Below the pieces are notes generated by a model. That model had not been told where the DNA came from. It saw only the letters and a list, made by a program, of their open reading frames with translations, and did not search any database. Below, piece after piece: positions 23,437-32,306 of a stretch of 46,227 bases of DNA. Within the stretch, counting starts at the first letter, position 1, and each line of letters starts with the position of its first letter. Source of the DNA: Oscillospiraceae bacterium (GTDB taxonomy: Bacteria; Bacillota; Clostridia; UMGS1883); assembly GCA_022508735.1 (NCBI GenBank), contig JAFLUQ010000001.1, forward strand, positions 1 to 46,227, read 5' to 3'. The translations under genes and the position numbers were made by a program.

Positions 23437-23458
23437 CAGCGTCTAAGGAAGTATTCTC
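23421..23458. terminator. Perfect 16-bp inverted repeat between convergent LysM genes
   Basis: GAGAATACTTCCTTAG (23421-23436, including the TAG stop) is followed by the 6-base loop CAGCGT and its exact inverted copy (23443-23458). It lies between two converging genes and probably ends transcription in both directions, although neither side has a clean U tract. Confidence 0.65.
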
Positions 23459-23461
23459 AGC

Positions 23462-24667
23462 TCAATTCAGTCCGGCGGCTTTCATTATGTTGGCCTGATG
23501 AGCGGAATCAGTTTTGCCGTCGTTATGCTTGAGAGAATTATAGAAATGTATGTCGAAGTGGCCGCTGGCATTGTTTCCCTTTACATAGTCGTAGTTTATA
23601 CCGGGGCCATAGTTGTCGCTGCGCCAGTCGGTCCAGACCCCGGCATCGGCCCACTCGTTCCCCGCGTGATACATCCCGGCTGCGCTGGCGGCGATCTTTC
23701 GTCCGTTTATATGTATCAGGACGGGTCGTTTGCCCCAGTTGGGAGTGCCTCCCCAGATCTCGGTCATTATTCTTGTGTCCTCGGCAGTCAGTGTTTCGCA
23801 GTCGGCATGGTTGGCTCCAACGGTTCGCTTTGCCTTAAAGCTCCTGCCGGTGCCGATGTCATAAACTGTGAACTCGGCGTTAATGGGGACAACGTATTGG
23901 GCCTCGCTCCACCAGTCCAAAAGCTCGCCGAAGGCCGAGGAAACCGTTGATTTCACAGGCACATGGTGAACCGGAATAGTCAGGACCTGCCCCTGATATA
24001 CATAGCTGTTTTCATTGAGACCATTGGCCTCCAGCAGCTCGGAGAAGGGTATGCCGCAATCAATGGCTATTGACCAAAGAGTGTCGCTGGATTTTACTGT
24101 ATATGATTTATATGTAATATATGGACCGGAAGAAGGTGTGTCCGCGGCAGTATTGCCGGAAGATGGGATGGTCAGCACATCCCCTATGTTTAAAACGCTG
24201 CTTTCAGCTATATTGTTGGCCTTAAGCAGGGCAGATAGTGAAACCCCGAAGCGCTGAGCAATAAGCCAATATGTATCGCCCTTTACTGCGGTATATGTAT
24301 TGGAAGCAGATCCTGATGAGGGGATAGTCACCTTGTCGCCGATATTCAGGACGCTGCTCTCGGTAGCCCCGTTGGCTTTCAGCAATTCGGAGAGCGAAAC
24401 ACCGTAGCGCTGAGCTATGAGCCAGTAGGTATCACCTTTCACGGCAGTATGAACTGTGTTGGCCGAGGGGATAATGACCGCGTCGCCAATGTTAAGGACG
24501 CTGCTCTCTGTGGCCCCGTTGGCTTTCAGCAGCTCGGAAAGCGAAACACCGTAACGCTGGGCTATGAGCCAGTAGGTGTCGCCCTTTTTGGCAGTGTAGG
24601 TGGCGGCGAGGCAAGGCTGCGCCATCAGTAGAGATGCAGCAAAAATCGACAATATTTGTTTTTTCAT
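23462..24667 (-). CDS. Secreted four-LysM protein with a conserved His/Asp-rich C-terminal domain
   Basis: A signal peptide (KKQILSIFAASLLMAQPCLA) leads to four LysM modules. The first three are near copies sharing KKGDTYWLIAQRYGVSLSE or close variants, and the fourth has diverged (VKSSDTLWSIAIDCG). The C-terminal 155 residues form a separate domain with ANHADCETLTAEDT, IWGGTPNWGKRPVLIHING, MYHAGNE and GHFDIHFYNSLKH. I recall this domain in clostridial LysM proteins but know no function. The spaced His, Asp and Cys residues suggest a metal site or hydrolase, which is inference. The protein is expected at the cell wall. It converges on the L,D-transpeptidase gene. Confidence 0.85.
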   Translation of the reverse strand: MKKQILSIFAASLLMAQPCLAATYTAKKGDTYWLIAQRYGVSLSELLKANGATESSVLNIGDAVIIPSANTVHTAVKGDTYWLIAQRYGVSLSELLKANGATESSVLNIGDKVTIPSSGSASNTYTAVKGDTYWLIAQRFGVSLSALLKANNIAESSVLNIGDVLTIPSSGNTAADTPSSGPYITYKSYTVKSSDTLWSIAIDCGIPFSELLEANGLNENSYVYQGQVLTIPVHHVPVKSTVSSAFGELLDWWSEAQYVVPINAEFTVYDIGTGRSFKAKRTVGANHADCETLTAEDTRIMTEIWGGTPNWGKRPVLIHINGRKIAASAAGMYHAGNEWADAGVWTDWRSDNYGPGINYDYVKGNNASGHFDIHFYNSLKHNDGKTDSAHQANIMKAAGLN

Positions 24668-24792
24668 GTTTTATGCTCCTTTCGTTTTCTTGCTGTAAGA
24701 CAATTGTAACATAAAAGCTGCGGGAAATCTTCAAGTAAATACTGTTAAGAATGCATATATAAGGAAGAAAAAGAAATATAACGGACGTAGTC

Positions 24793-24815
24793 AGGCCCTT
24801 TTTGGGGCCTTTTTA
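24793..24815 (+). terminator. Orphan intrinsic terminator
   Basis: AGGCCC (24793-24798) pairs with GGGCCT (24805-24810), followed by TTTTT-type sequence. No plus-strand gene ends upstream of it within 1.3 kb, so it may end a short RNA or block antisense readthrough into the S-layer promoter. Confidence 0.7.
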
Positions 24816-24973
24816 CATAATTATTTTATTTTTATGCAAAATTTACATTCAGTTAACATATGTCCGTGAGGACAAATGGGATGAATTGTAAAAAATAGTT
24901 GTGTTTTTGCACAAAAAAAACAATATACATTTGTCCAAATCTAACAATTTGTGTTCAAAGTCAAAAATCATTA

Positions 24974-25002
24974 TTTACATACGGCATTTTGTATTGTATA
25001 AT
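24974..25002 (+). promoter_or_regulatory. Candidate S-layer promoter P1
   Basis: TTTACA (24974-24979), 17-base spacer, TATAAT (24997-25002). This would give a leader of about 145 bases. Confidence 0.65.
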
Positions 25003-25059
25003 AATTACGTATCATAGCGTTGATATATATATTTAACATAAAAATTTTCAAGTTTGCTC

Positions 25060-25088
25060 TTGCAATTTGTTAAAATTTAATGTAAAAT
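25060..25088 (+). promoter_or_regulatory. Candidate S-layer promoter P2
   Basis: TTGCAA (25060-25065), 17-base spacer, TAAAAT (25083-25088), giving a leader of about 60 bases. Confidence 0.5.
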
Positions 25089-25155
25089 ATGTATATGGCA
25101 TTACCTGAATGTAAACGCTTTATTAAATTTTTGTTTTTAGTAGGAGGGACCTTAA

Positions 25156-28100
25156 GTGAGAAAAGGTAACAAATCAAAAGCGCTCATTGCAGTTCTTGCT
25201 TTGGCACTGGCTTTGAACATGTTCCCCGCGGCATTTGCAGCCGGGCCTGTTCTGGAGACAGAGCTTGAGTTTGAGCCCGCAGTTGACGAGAGCGAAATTC
25301 TGGCTCCGGAAATCGGCGAGCCGGAGATCGATCTCCCTGAGGAAGAAGCTGTGGCAGAGCTTTCTGCTGACGGTGTGGCCAGTGTTATGGCCGTGGGCGA
25401 TGAAGAAGGAGTTTCTATCCAGCCCGGAATGTTGTTCCAGTATGGAGACAGATATTTCCGTGTCAACAACAGCGCCACCAATATATTCAACGGTGGCGGC
25501 GCTAACGGCGGCTTTGACTCAAAAGCTGTTATTAACGGCGAGAGCAGCAATCAGGATGTCCTCTATTCTAATACTGCTGTATGGGATGCGACAGAGGGTC
25601 ACGATGCACCCGGATGTCTTGCATGGTCAACAGGTCAGGTCATCTGGCGTCATACTTTTGATACTAACAAATACTATGTTATGTCCGCATGGTATAAGTT
25701 TGAAGGTAATATAAACCTCAATGACGGTCAGCGTCATCTTGCCGGTGCCAACGATGTAGAGACTGACAGCGTGCACTCCAATGAGATCGGCCGTAACAGA
25801 TCCATAACCGGCGGTTGGCAGCAGGAGTTTTTCGTGTTCAATGGTATCAGGCAGAGCAACGGCCAGTTCATGTATGTGCAGGTAGTTGACAACGGCGGTA
25901 CTCTCTATCTTGATGACGTTGTTATATATGAGGTTGAAGAGATCAAGGCTCAGCTCACTATAAATGGTCACACACTTGAGAGCGAGAGCGGCGATTCCTA
26001 CAACGTTGCTGCCGGCGAGACCATTCCTGCTCCCGGCACATACTATCATCTCATTCGCTATGAGAATGAGCTTCCCAACGAGTACCTCCTCACAGGTGTT
26101 GTAGTACTTAACAAAGATGATAAGCTTGAAAAGATATTTACGGTAAACACCAAGACCGGCCGCGGTACCTTCTCTGATACGGGAATGGTTGCCGCCAGCG
26201 GTACGGTTGATATTATGTTTGAGATACCTGAAGACGAAGACGTTTCGCATTACAGCTATACTGCCTTCCTGACGGATCGAGACAAGCCCTTCGCCATTTT
26301 GGGAACTCCCAGAACGACGGCAGGCGCCGGTGAAGCTATCAACCCCATGTTCGTGTACGGCGGGGATAAAAAGCAGAATGCGAGCTCTGTTACAGCAAAG
26401 CCCGGCGAGTATACCAGTGGTTCTATATATGTAAACATCGACAGCTCTTCGGTTGTCGGATCTGATATTACGGTTTCCGGTGAGTGGTCGGATGCGAACG
26501 ACGGTGTAGTTATCTCAGCTATCATGACAAAGCCCGGAGTAAAGCCGAGCTATACTGATGATAATATCATTGCCGCAAGTCTGGCTGCGCAGAACCCTTC
26601 GGGTGAACCCGTTGTATGGCGTGATGGAACATTCACATCTGTAGTCACGGTTCCTGACGATGTTCCCACCGGTGAATACTGGATCCATGTAGGTTCCTCT
26701 GCTACCGGTGAATATACACACGAGGCAGTAAGCTACCTCAGCTATAACGACAGAAATGAACTTATGGCGGTGTACAATTCCGATTCTGCAAATGCAGAAA
26801 AGCTCATGGAGCAGCTTGACTCCATGTCTCAGCCGCTTACTGTCAACGCCATGGACGCCAACGGCAGTGCATACGGAAAGCTCAGCTCAGGCGGCAAGCT
26901 TCGCTTTGCTGAACTTCTGCTCAGCCTCGGCGAGAGCTACAAGGAAGAGCAGCTTGAAGAAGGCATTGTTATAGAGGAACTCAGCTTTGAGAACTTGGCA
27001 AAGATCTCTCGCAAGGCACTTCTTCTTGCCGCTATCGACAGCAGTGCTGAGGATGAATACGGTTATGAGAATGCCCTTAACATATTCAAGGAATATGCTG
27101 TTGAGCTTCTCCACCTTAATCCGAACAGCAACTCCGGATTTACTAAGGTGTTTAATGCCGACAACTTTATAAAGGCCCTTAAGGCTCAGCATCCTGAGAG
27201 CTTCTCTACAACTGAAGAGGTTGAAGAGGTTATTGACGATGCCCTTGTTTTGGCCGTACTTAACGAAACTTCTCACTTGGCTTATCTTGATTATATAAAG
27301 AGCAACAATGACTCATTCCAGATAGACGAGGATGAACTCCAGAACGCTTCCAGAAATACAAAGGTTGCGGGATATTACGGTGAACGCATCCGCGCTGAGC
27401 TCCCGGTTTACAGCTATGAGGATTTTGCAGCGGCTTGGGAAAGAGCCAGCAAAAAGGCAGAAAAAGATTATGATAACTCCAAAAAGGGCTCTGGCAGCTC
27501 CGGCGGGTCCGGCGGCGGCAGCAGTTCCGGCTCCAAGGGCGGCAGTAGCGGCACTATTTCTAAGCAGGTTGTTTATAACCCCGGTCTTATAGGTCCCGAC
27601 CTTGTAGGCAGAGATCCTCTCGGCAAGAATCTCACCATATATGACTATTATGATGATATCTATGGTTACGAATGGGCCTTTGGTGCTATCGTCACCCTCA
27701 CCGATGAAGGCGTTATCAGCGGTACCGGCAACAAGAAGTTTGAACCCGGAAGAACGCTTAAGCGTGAGGAATTCATGAAGCTTTTGGTCAATGCATTTAA
27801 TCTTGCTGACATAAGAGCGACCAGCTCCTTCACAGACGTTGATGAGGATGCATGGTACTATATGTATATTGCCAGCGCCGAGCAGGCGGGCATAACCTCC
27901 GGTCGCGGCGACGGCACTTTCGGTATAGGCGATGACGTGACCCGTGAGGAAATGGCTACTCTTGTATACAGAGCAGCGCAGAAAGCCGGACTTCATCTTG
28001 CAACTACCGGAGGAAATGTAAATATGTCCCTCTATTCTGACTTGGATACACTTTCTCCCTATGCCCTGGAGGCTGTAAGCATGTTGGCTGTCAACGGAAT

Positions 28101-28197
28101 AATGGCAGGTGAAACAGGTAACCTGTATGCTCCTAAGAAGGGCGCTTCCAGAGCGCAGGCCGCGCTTGTAATCTACAACGCAAAGAATTTCAAATAA
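25156..28197 (+). CDS. S-layer/surface protein with C-terminal SLH domains
   Basis: GTG 25156 follows TAGGAGGGA. The 1013-residue protein has a signal peptide (ALIAVLALALALNMFPAAFA), an acidic segment, a carbohydrate-binding-module-like jelly-roll region (about 90-260, ending DNGGTLYLDDVVIYEVEE) and further beta-rich domains. A mostly helical part (about 530-760) and a Gly/Ser hinge (GSGSSGGSGGGSSSGSKGGS) follow. The C-terminal 190 residues contain SLH repeats (FEPGRTLKREEFMKLLVNAF, SFTDVDEDAWYYMYIASAEQ, VTREEMATLVYRAA, YALEAVSMLAVNGIMAG). SLH domains hold proteins to pyruvylated wall polymers. With the following gene it forms a two-gene unit. It may be the main S-layer protein or an abundant accessory. 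Confidence 0.9.
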   Translation: MRKGNKSKALIAVLALALALNMFPAAFAAGPVLETELEFEPAVDESEILAPEIGEPEIDLPEEEAVAELSADGVASVMAVGDEEGVSIQPGMLFQYGDRYFRVNNSATNIFNGGGANGGFDSKAVINGESSNQDVLYSNTAVWDATEGHDAPGCLAWSTGQVIWRHTFDTNKYYVMSAWYKFEGNINLNDGQRHLAGANDVETDSVHSNEIGRNRSITGGWQQEFFVFNGIRQSNGQFMYVQVVDNGGTLYLDDVVIYEVEEIKAQLTINGHTLESESGDSYNVAAGETIPAPGTYYHLIRYENELPNEYLLTGVVVLNKDDKLEKIFTVNTKTGRGTFSDTGMVAASGTVDIMFEIPEDEDVSHYSYTAFLTDRDKPFAILGTPRTTAGAGEAINPMFVYGGDKKQNASSVTAKPGEYTSGSIYVNIDSSSVVGSDITVSGEWSDANDGVVISAIMTKPGVKPSYTDDNIIAASLAAQNPSGEPVVWRDGTFTSVVTVPDDVPTGEYWIHVGSSATGEYTHEAVSYLSYNDRNELMAVYNSDSANAEKLMEQLDSMSQPLTVNAMDANGSAYGKLSSGGKLRFAELLLSLGESYKEEQLEEGIVIEELSFENLAKISRKALLLAAIDSSAEDEYGYENALNIFKEYAVELLHLNPNSNSGFTKVFNADNFIKALKAQHPESFSTTEEVEEVIDDALVLAVLNETSHLAYLDYIKSNNDSFQIDEDELQNASRNTKVAGYYGERIRAELPVYSYEDFAAAWERASKKAEKDYDNSKKGSGSSGGSGGGSSSGSKGGSSGTISKQVVYNPGLIGPDLVGRDPLGKNLTIYDYYDDIYGYEWAFGAIVTLTDEGVISGTGNKKFEPGRTLKREEFMKLLVNAFNLADIRATSSFTDVDEDAWYYMYIASAEQAGITSGRGDGTFGIGDDVTREEMATLVYRAAQKAGLHLATTGGNVNMSLYSDLDTLSPYALEAVSMLAVNGIMAGETGNLYAPKKGASRAQAALVIYNAKNFK

Positions 28198-28225
28198 TTC
28201 AGGAAGGAAAGAGGGTTAACGCAGA

Positions 28226-31200
28226 ATGAAAAAGGTATTGAGTTTAATCGTTGCCCTGTCAATGGTTCTGGCCATATGTGCGCCTGCCGCCCTTTCGGCG
28301 GAAGGTGAGACCGGTTACACAGACGTTGACGGCACAGTTTATGAAGCGCCTGTCTCCATTCTTAAGAAGCTCGGTATTATGACCGGCTATGCAGACGGCA
28401 GCTTCCACCCCTACTCAACAGTCACAAGAGCCGAAATGGCTGTGGTATGTCTTCATATGCTGAAGATAACAGACTACGGTGAAATAGTCTCTCTTGATGA
28501 AGTTCAGTACAATGATATGGAAGGCCACTGGGCCGCAGCCGCTGTGGCTTACGCAAGAAGCCTTGGCATTATTGACGGCCACCAGGATGGTAATTTCTAC
28601 CCCGAGGATCCGGTTACTTATGAGCAGGCTATAAAGATGATCGTAGCCACTCTTGGCTATAATGATTACGCTACTCTTAACGGCGGCTATCCCACAGGCT
28701 ACATCAGAAAGGCCAATGAGCTTGGTCTTACACGCAGTGTTGGCTATACCACAGGTTCATATATAACACGTGGTGACGTGGCCAGAATTGTTTACAACTC
28801 CCTTACTGCTGATATTATGCAGGTTATTGGTTATCAGGGAGACGGCGACGTTGTTTACGGTGTTATAAACGGCGATAATATCCTTAACACATACTTTGAT
28901 ATCGTGCGCGTGCGCGGCATCGTAAACGATAATGGCCGCACTGCTATCAACTCCGAGACAACTGTTAAGGAAAACCAGGTGCGCATTGGTGAGGAAGTAT
29001 TCTATGACGGCGGTACAGGCATAGGCGACTATATAGGCTACTACGTTAGCTTCTATGCTCTTGATAACGGCTATGCAGATAATAGAACAATTGTTGCATA
29101 TCAGGTTGAGTCCAGCAAGAACAGTTACATCACAATAGATGCCGAGAAGATAGAGAATGTTTCTCTCCTTGCTTCCAGATATGTGTTCGAGTATTGGCGT
29201 GATTTCAACGACAAGTCCACCAAGACAGTCAGAACCTCCGCTACCCCGCTTGTAATCTTCAACGGCGTGGCATATACTGACTATACTGTTTCTGACCTTA
29301 ACCCCGACTACGGTCAGGTTACCCTCCTTGATAATGATGGCGACGGTATATACGACATCATTGATATCATGGATTATGACATTATGGTAGTTGTAAGTGC
29401 TTCCGAGACGACCGGTAACATTGTTGGCTCTTATAGCACAGGTGCTCGTTCCTTCGCTTTGGATACCGAAAACGAGAACTACACCGTAAGAATTATGGAC
29501 GGTAGCGGCAATGCTGTTCCCTTCAGCCAGATAAGAAACAACTCCGTTATCCACTTTGCTCTCAGCCGTGACCCCGGTCAGACTGTAAGAACGGTAATTG
29601 TTTCCAACAAAAGTGTGTCCGGCACAGTCAACGGCCGTGACAGAAACGGAAATATCAGAATAGAAGGCACGTCTTACGAGTCTTATGATTTCGTTTCTGA
29701 TAACTACAGCTTCTCCATGGGAGACAACGGCACCTTCTACCTTGGCTATGACGGCAGAATTGCCGGCTATGACGGTGAGTCAAAACTTTCTAGCAACGTA
29801 GGCTATTTCATCGCCTGCAATGCCGGCACTCCCACTACCGGCGGCAACACATTGAAGGTTCTTACCTCCAATGGCACAGTTCAGATATTTACACTTGCCA
29901 GCACTGTTAACTATAACGGCGAGAAGGTAAGCGGAAGAGAACTGTTCAATAGAATCAACAACTCTACCAATCCTTTGTTCGGCAGCCACAGTGACTCTGC
30001 GAATGCAAACAAGGTAATAGCAAGACCTGACAGAGCGGCCTTCATGTATAAGGCTGACAGGGATAACACCATCACCGAAATGGTTACTTATGAGAGCGGC
30101 AGAATTGCCGTTAACAGAATCAAGACCGGCGGCGGTGACTGGAGTAACAGCACAATGAATTACTCCGCTACCTATCACGGCTATTACATGAATGATACAG
30201 GCGCAACCATTCACTACATTGATGATAATGCTGTTCTGTTCTATTCCGCCGATAACTGGCAGAAGACGGACGATAATCAGATCTACAGCGTTGCGTCTCC
30301 CGGCAGAGAGTCCAGTAACTACTGGCCTGACTACTACTTCTACTATGTAGATGGAAGCACCTCTGCAAGCTTCGCGGTTCTCTATGACGGCTATGATACA
30401 CAGGGAACAGAATCTCTCACTTACTACATTACCGACGCTCGTTGGAATGTAAACGTTAAGATCGTTGATCAGGTTATAGAGACCTATGATGAGAATCATG
30501 ACGTAGGCTACAGAATGGTTTATTGGGACGGCGGCACACAGAGAACTCTGGACTTCCATCCTGACAGAATCGATGCCGGTGTTATGTATCGTGATGGTGC
30601 TAACGGTGTGAGTGCCGTTAATGGCGCTGATGATGGCGAGCGTGATCAGATAATAGCAAATCACCTGTGGCGTCGCGGCGATATGGTAAATGTATTTACC
30701 GTAGGTAATAAGATTGTTGCTGTAGTTTCAATATTTGGCAGCAACGGCGGCAGCATTGTAAACTGGAATGAGCCCAGCGACATAGAGCTGAGCGGTGAGA
30801 AAGAGCGTAATCATAGATATATGTTCCCGCTCAACACTACCGGTTCTCCCTGGGTGATCGTTAATAACTGGGCCGATGGCTATGCAAGACAGAACTATAT
30901 TGTAGGCCGTGTTACCTCCATCGACACCGTACGTCAGCTGTCTATCATGAATGTAAACGGCGGTACTCCGGAGGTATCACTCGAAAATGAGCCTATGGAA
31001 GGCAACTGCTTCAGATTTGTATACGACAGCCGCGGTTACCTGAAAGACATTGAAAATGTTGGTATCGGCGCTATTGCTCCTGACCAGCTCGTACTTGTAA
31101 GAAAGCAGGGCGATTATAACCGCATCAGCTTCCGTATGAAGGAAACATTCATTCTTTACGAGCCTGATCAGTTTACAGAAGAACAGCAAAAATACTATAA

Positions 31201-31231
31201 AGGAATTTATTCCGGCTATGAGTTCTTTTAA
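28226..31231 (+). CDS. S-layer/surface protein with N-terminal SLH domains
   Basis: The 1001-residue protein has a signal peptide (KKVLSLIVALSMVLAICAPAALS). SLH repeats follow directly (about 25-210): YTDVDGTVYEAPVSILKKLG, a segment ending VTRAEMAVVCLHML, NDMEGHWAAAAVAYARSLGI, VTYEQAIKMIVATLGY and ITRGDVARIVYNSL. The remaining 790 residues are beta-rich, Tyr/Asn/Gly-heavy and without a domain I recognise. It is 28 bases behind the other SLH gene, and its transcript ends at a good terminator (31259-31291). The low frequency of rare-looking codons and heavy use of GGC/AAC suggest high expression, which is inference. It is a candidate S-layer subunit. Confidence 0.9.
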   Translation: MKKVLSLIVALSMVLAICAPAALSAEGETGYTDVDGTVYEAPVSILKKLGIMTGYADGSFHPYSTVTRAEMAVVCLHMLKITDYGEIVSLDEVQYNDMEGHWAAAAVAYARSLGIIDGHQDGNFYPEDPVTYEQAIKMIVATLGYNDYATLNGGYPTGYIRKANELGLTRSVGYTTGSYITRGDVARIVYNSLTADIMQVIGYQGDGDVVYGVINGDNILNTYFDIVRVRGIVNDNGRTAINSETTVKENQVRIGEEVFYDGGTGIGDYIGYYVSFYALDNGYADNRTIVAYQVESSKNSYITIDAEKIENVSLLASRYVFEYWRDFNDKSTKTVRTSATPLVIFNGVAYTDYTVSDLNPDYGQVTLLDNDGDGIYDIIDIMDYDIMVVVSASETTGNIVGSYSTGARSFALDTENENYTVRIMDGSGNAVPFSQIRNNSVIHFALSRDPGQTVRTVIVSNKSVSGTVNGRDRNGNIRIEGTSYESYDFVSDNYSFSMGDNGTFYLGYDGRIAGYDGESKLSSNVGYFIACNAGTPTTGGNTLKVLTSNGTVQIFTLASTVNYNGEKVSGRELFNRINNSTNPLFGSHSDSANANKVIARPDRAAFMYKADRDNTITEMVTYESGRIAVNRIKTGGGDWSNSTMNYSATYHGYYMNDTGATIHYIDDNAVLFYSADNWQKTDDNQIYSVASPGRESSNYWPDYYFYYVDGSTSASFAVLYDGYDTQGTESLTYYITDARWNVNVKIVDQVIETYDENHDVGYRMVYWDGGTQRTLDFHPDRIDAGVMYRDGANGVSAVNGADDGERDQIIANHLWRRGDMVNVFTVGNKIVAVVSIFGSNGGSIVNWNEPSDIELSGEKERNHRYMFPLNTTGSPWVIVNNWADGYARQNYIVGRVTSIDTVRQLSIMNVNGGTPEVSLENEPMEGNCFRFVYDSRGYLKDIENVGIGAIAPDQLVLVRKQGDYNRISFRMKETFILYEPDQFTEEQQKYYKGIYSGYEFF

Positions 31232-31258
31232 TAACAAAAGCATTTAAGACAACCGCTG

Positions 31259-31291
31259 AAGCGGAGCTGCCAATGGCGGCTCCGCTTTTTG
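31259..31291 (+). terminator. Terminator of the SLH gene pair
   Basis: AGCGGAGC (31260-31267) pairs with GGCTCCGCT (31278-31286), continuing toward the loop, and is followed by TTTTTG. Confidence 0.85.
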
Positions 31292-31306
31292 TCGGGTCAT
31301 CGAAAT

Positions 31307-31396
31307 ACCTATGCAAATTGAAGGGCTGCGTAGGATGCAGCAGTTGATATGAAGGTAAACATGGATATGGCCTAAGCGGCAAATTTGTTATATTAC
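31307..31396 (+). repeat. Structured element, copy 2 of 2 (first copy at 2804)
   Basis: The core at 31355-31386 matches copy 1 at 27 of 32 positions (GTAAACATGG, then GCC-N5-GGC, CAAATTT). Here CAAATT (about 31314) can pair with AATTTG (about 31383-31388) to close the element, and GCTGC...GCAGC forms an inner hairpin. It ends about 12 bases before the next gene, so it either holds the promoter or is part of the 5' leader. Confidence 0.55.
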
Positions 31397-31407
31397 GGAG
31401 TTAAGTT

Positions 31408-31809
31408 ATGGGTAACATAAAAAGTAATCTGAAATGGGCGGCTCTATTTGCATGTATTTGTGCCTTATGTGCCGGGCTTATTGCATTAAGGCATTATTTT
31501 GTCGCACCCGGAGGTAAGGCTGTTATAAAGCAAAACGGTGAAATAATAAGAGAATTAAGCCTGAGCGAAGATTATGAGATAACAGTGAAATCCGATGACG
31601 GAGGCTATAACCGTGTTCGTGTCAAGGACGGAAGCATAGCCGTGGTTGATGCCGACTGCCCCGACAGGCTCTGCGTTAATCAGGGATATATCAGCTCCGG
31701 AGAACTGCCTGTTGTTTGTTTGCCGCACAAGCTGTCGATCGAAGTAATGTCCAATGATAATGAAGTTGACAGCGTGACAGGCGTGCCCATGAAGGGGGGA
31801 GAGCAGTGA
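31408..31809 (+). CDS. NusG domain II-like membrane-anchored protein
   Basis: A 133-residue protein with one N-terminal membrane helix (WAALFACICALCAGLIAL) and an extracytoplasmic domain of the NusG_II type. The domain carries the conserved CPDRLCVNQG and PVVCLPHKL motifs with three cysteines. ATG 31408 follows ACGGAG. The function of these proteins is not established; they recur beside Gx transporter and ApbE genes, as here. That context suggests a role in extracytoplasmic redox or flavoprotein biology. The gene overlaps the next by GTGA. Confidence 0.85.
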   Translation: MGNIKSNLKWAALFACICALCAGLIALRHYFVAPGGKAVIKQNGEIIRELSLSEDYEITVKSDDGGYNRVRVKDGSIAVVDADCPDRLCVNQGYISSGELPVVCLPHKLSIEVMSNDNEVDSVTGVPMKGGEQ

Positions 31810-32306
31810 ACGTAAAAAAAATGACCTTTATGGCGCTGCTCCTTGCGGTAGCGTTGACGATATTTGTTGCAGAGGCTCAGCTGCCCCCACCTGTGCCGAT
31901 AGCCGGGGTGAAGCTTGGCCTGGCAAATATAGTAACATTGGTAGCGCTGGTGTGGCTTGGCAGGGAAGAGGCACTGGCTATTTTGCTCGGCAGGATACTT
32001 CTTGGCAGCTTGTTTGCCGGTCAGGCAGTGAGTTTTATCTATAGCCTTGCCGGTGGACTTATGTGTTTTTTTGTAATGGCTATTATCCTCGCTCCTTTGA
32101 AGCAGGAGCGTCTTTGGGTAGTAAGTGTATTTGGAGCTATGGCCCACAATGTAGGGCAGATCATTGCCGCTGCTCTTTTGACGCACACGTGGCAGGTGAT
32201 AGCCTACCTGCCTGTTCTGATAATAAGCGGTATTTTGTCCGGTGTGTTCACAGGCCTTGCTGCCCAGTTAGTTGTAAAGCGACTCAATAAGAAGGATCAA
32301 AAATGA
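31806..32306 (+). CDS. Gx transporter family protein (heptaprenyl diphosphate synthase component I-like)
   Basis: The 166-residue integral membrane protein starts at GTG 31806. It shows the Gx-family arrangement of about five helices, with GVKLGLANIVTLVALVWLG and LLGRILLGSLFAGQ as the best signature. Members were first annotated as heptaprenyl diphosphate synthase component I but look like ECF-type substrate-binding membrane proteins. The substrate is unknown. It lies between a NusG-II protein and ApbE, with 4-base overlaps on both sides, so the three are translationally coupled. Confidence 0.85.
   Translation: MNVKKMTFMALLLAVALTIFVAEAQLPPPVPIAGVKLGLANIVTLVALVWLGREEALAILLGRILLGSLFAGQAVSFIYSLAGGLMCFFVMAIILAPLKQERLWVVSVFGAMAHNVGQIIAAALLTHTWQVIAYLPVLIISGILSGVFTGLAAQLVVKRLNKKDQK

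Larger units (their letters stand above)
24668..25155 (+). promoter_or_regulatory. 488-base AT-rich control region upstream of the S-layer genes
   Basis: No gene is visible here. Its left end carries the start region of the minus-strand LysM gene. It holds an orphan plus-strand terminator (24793-24815), a TGTCC-GTGA-GGACA hairpin at 24861-24875, an 8-base inverted repeat GGACAAAT/ATTTGTCC (24870-24877 and 24929-24936), and two candidate promoters ahead of the first SLH gene. Confidence 0.7.

Noticed and set aside
28757..30664. Minus-strand open frames of 265 and 294 residues inside the second SLH gene
   Set aside because: They are shadows of a repetitive, Asn/Gly/Tyr-rich coding strand with no ribosome site or recognisable family.
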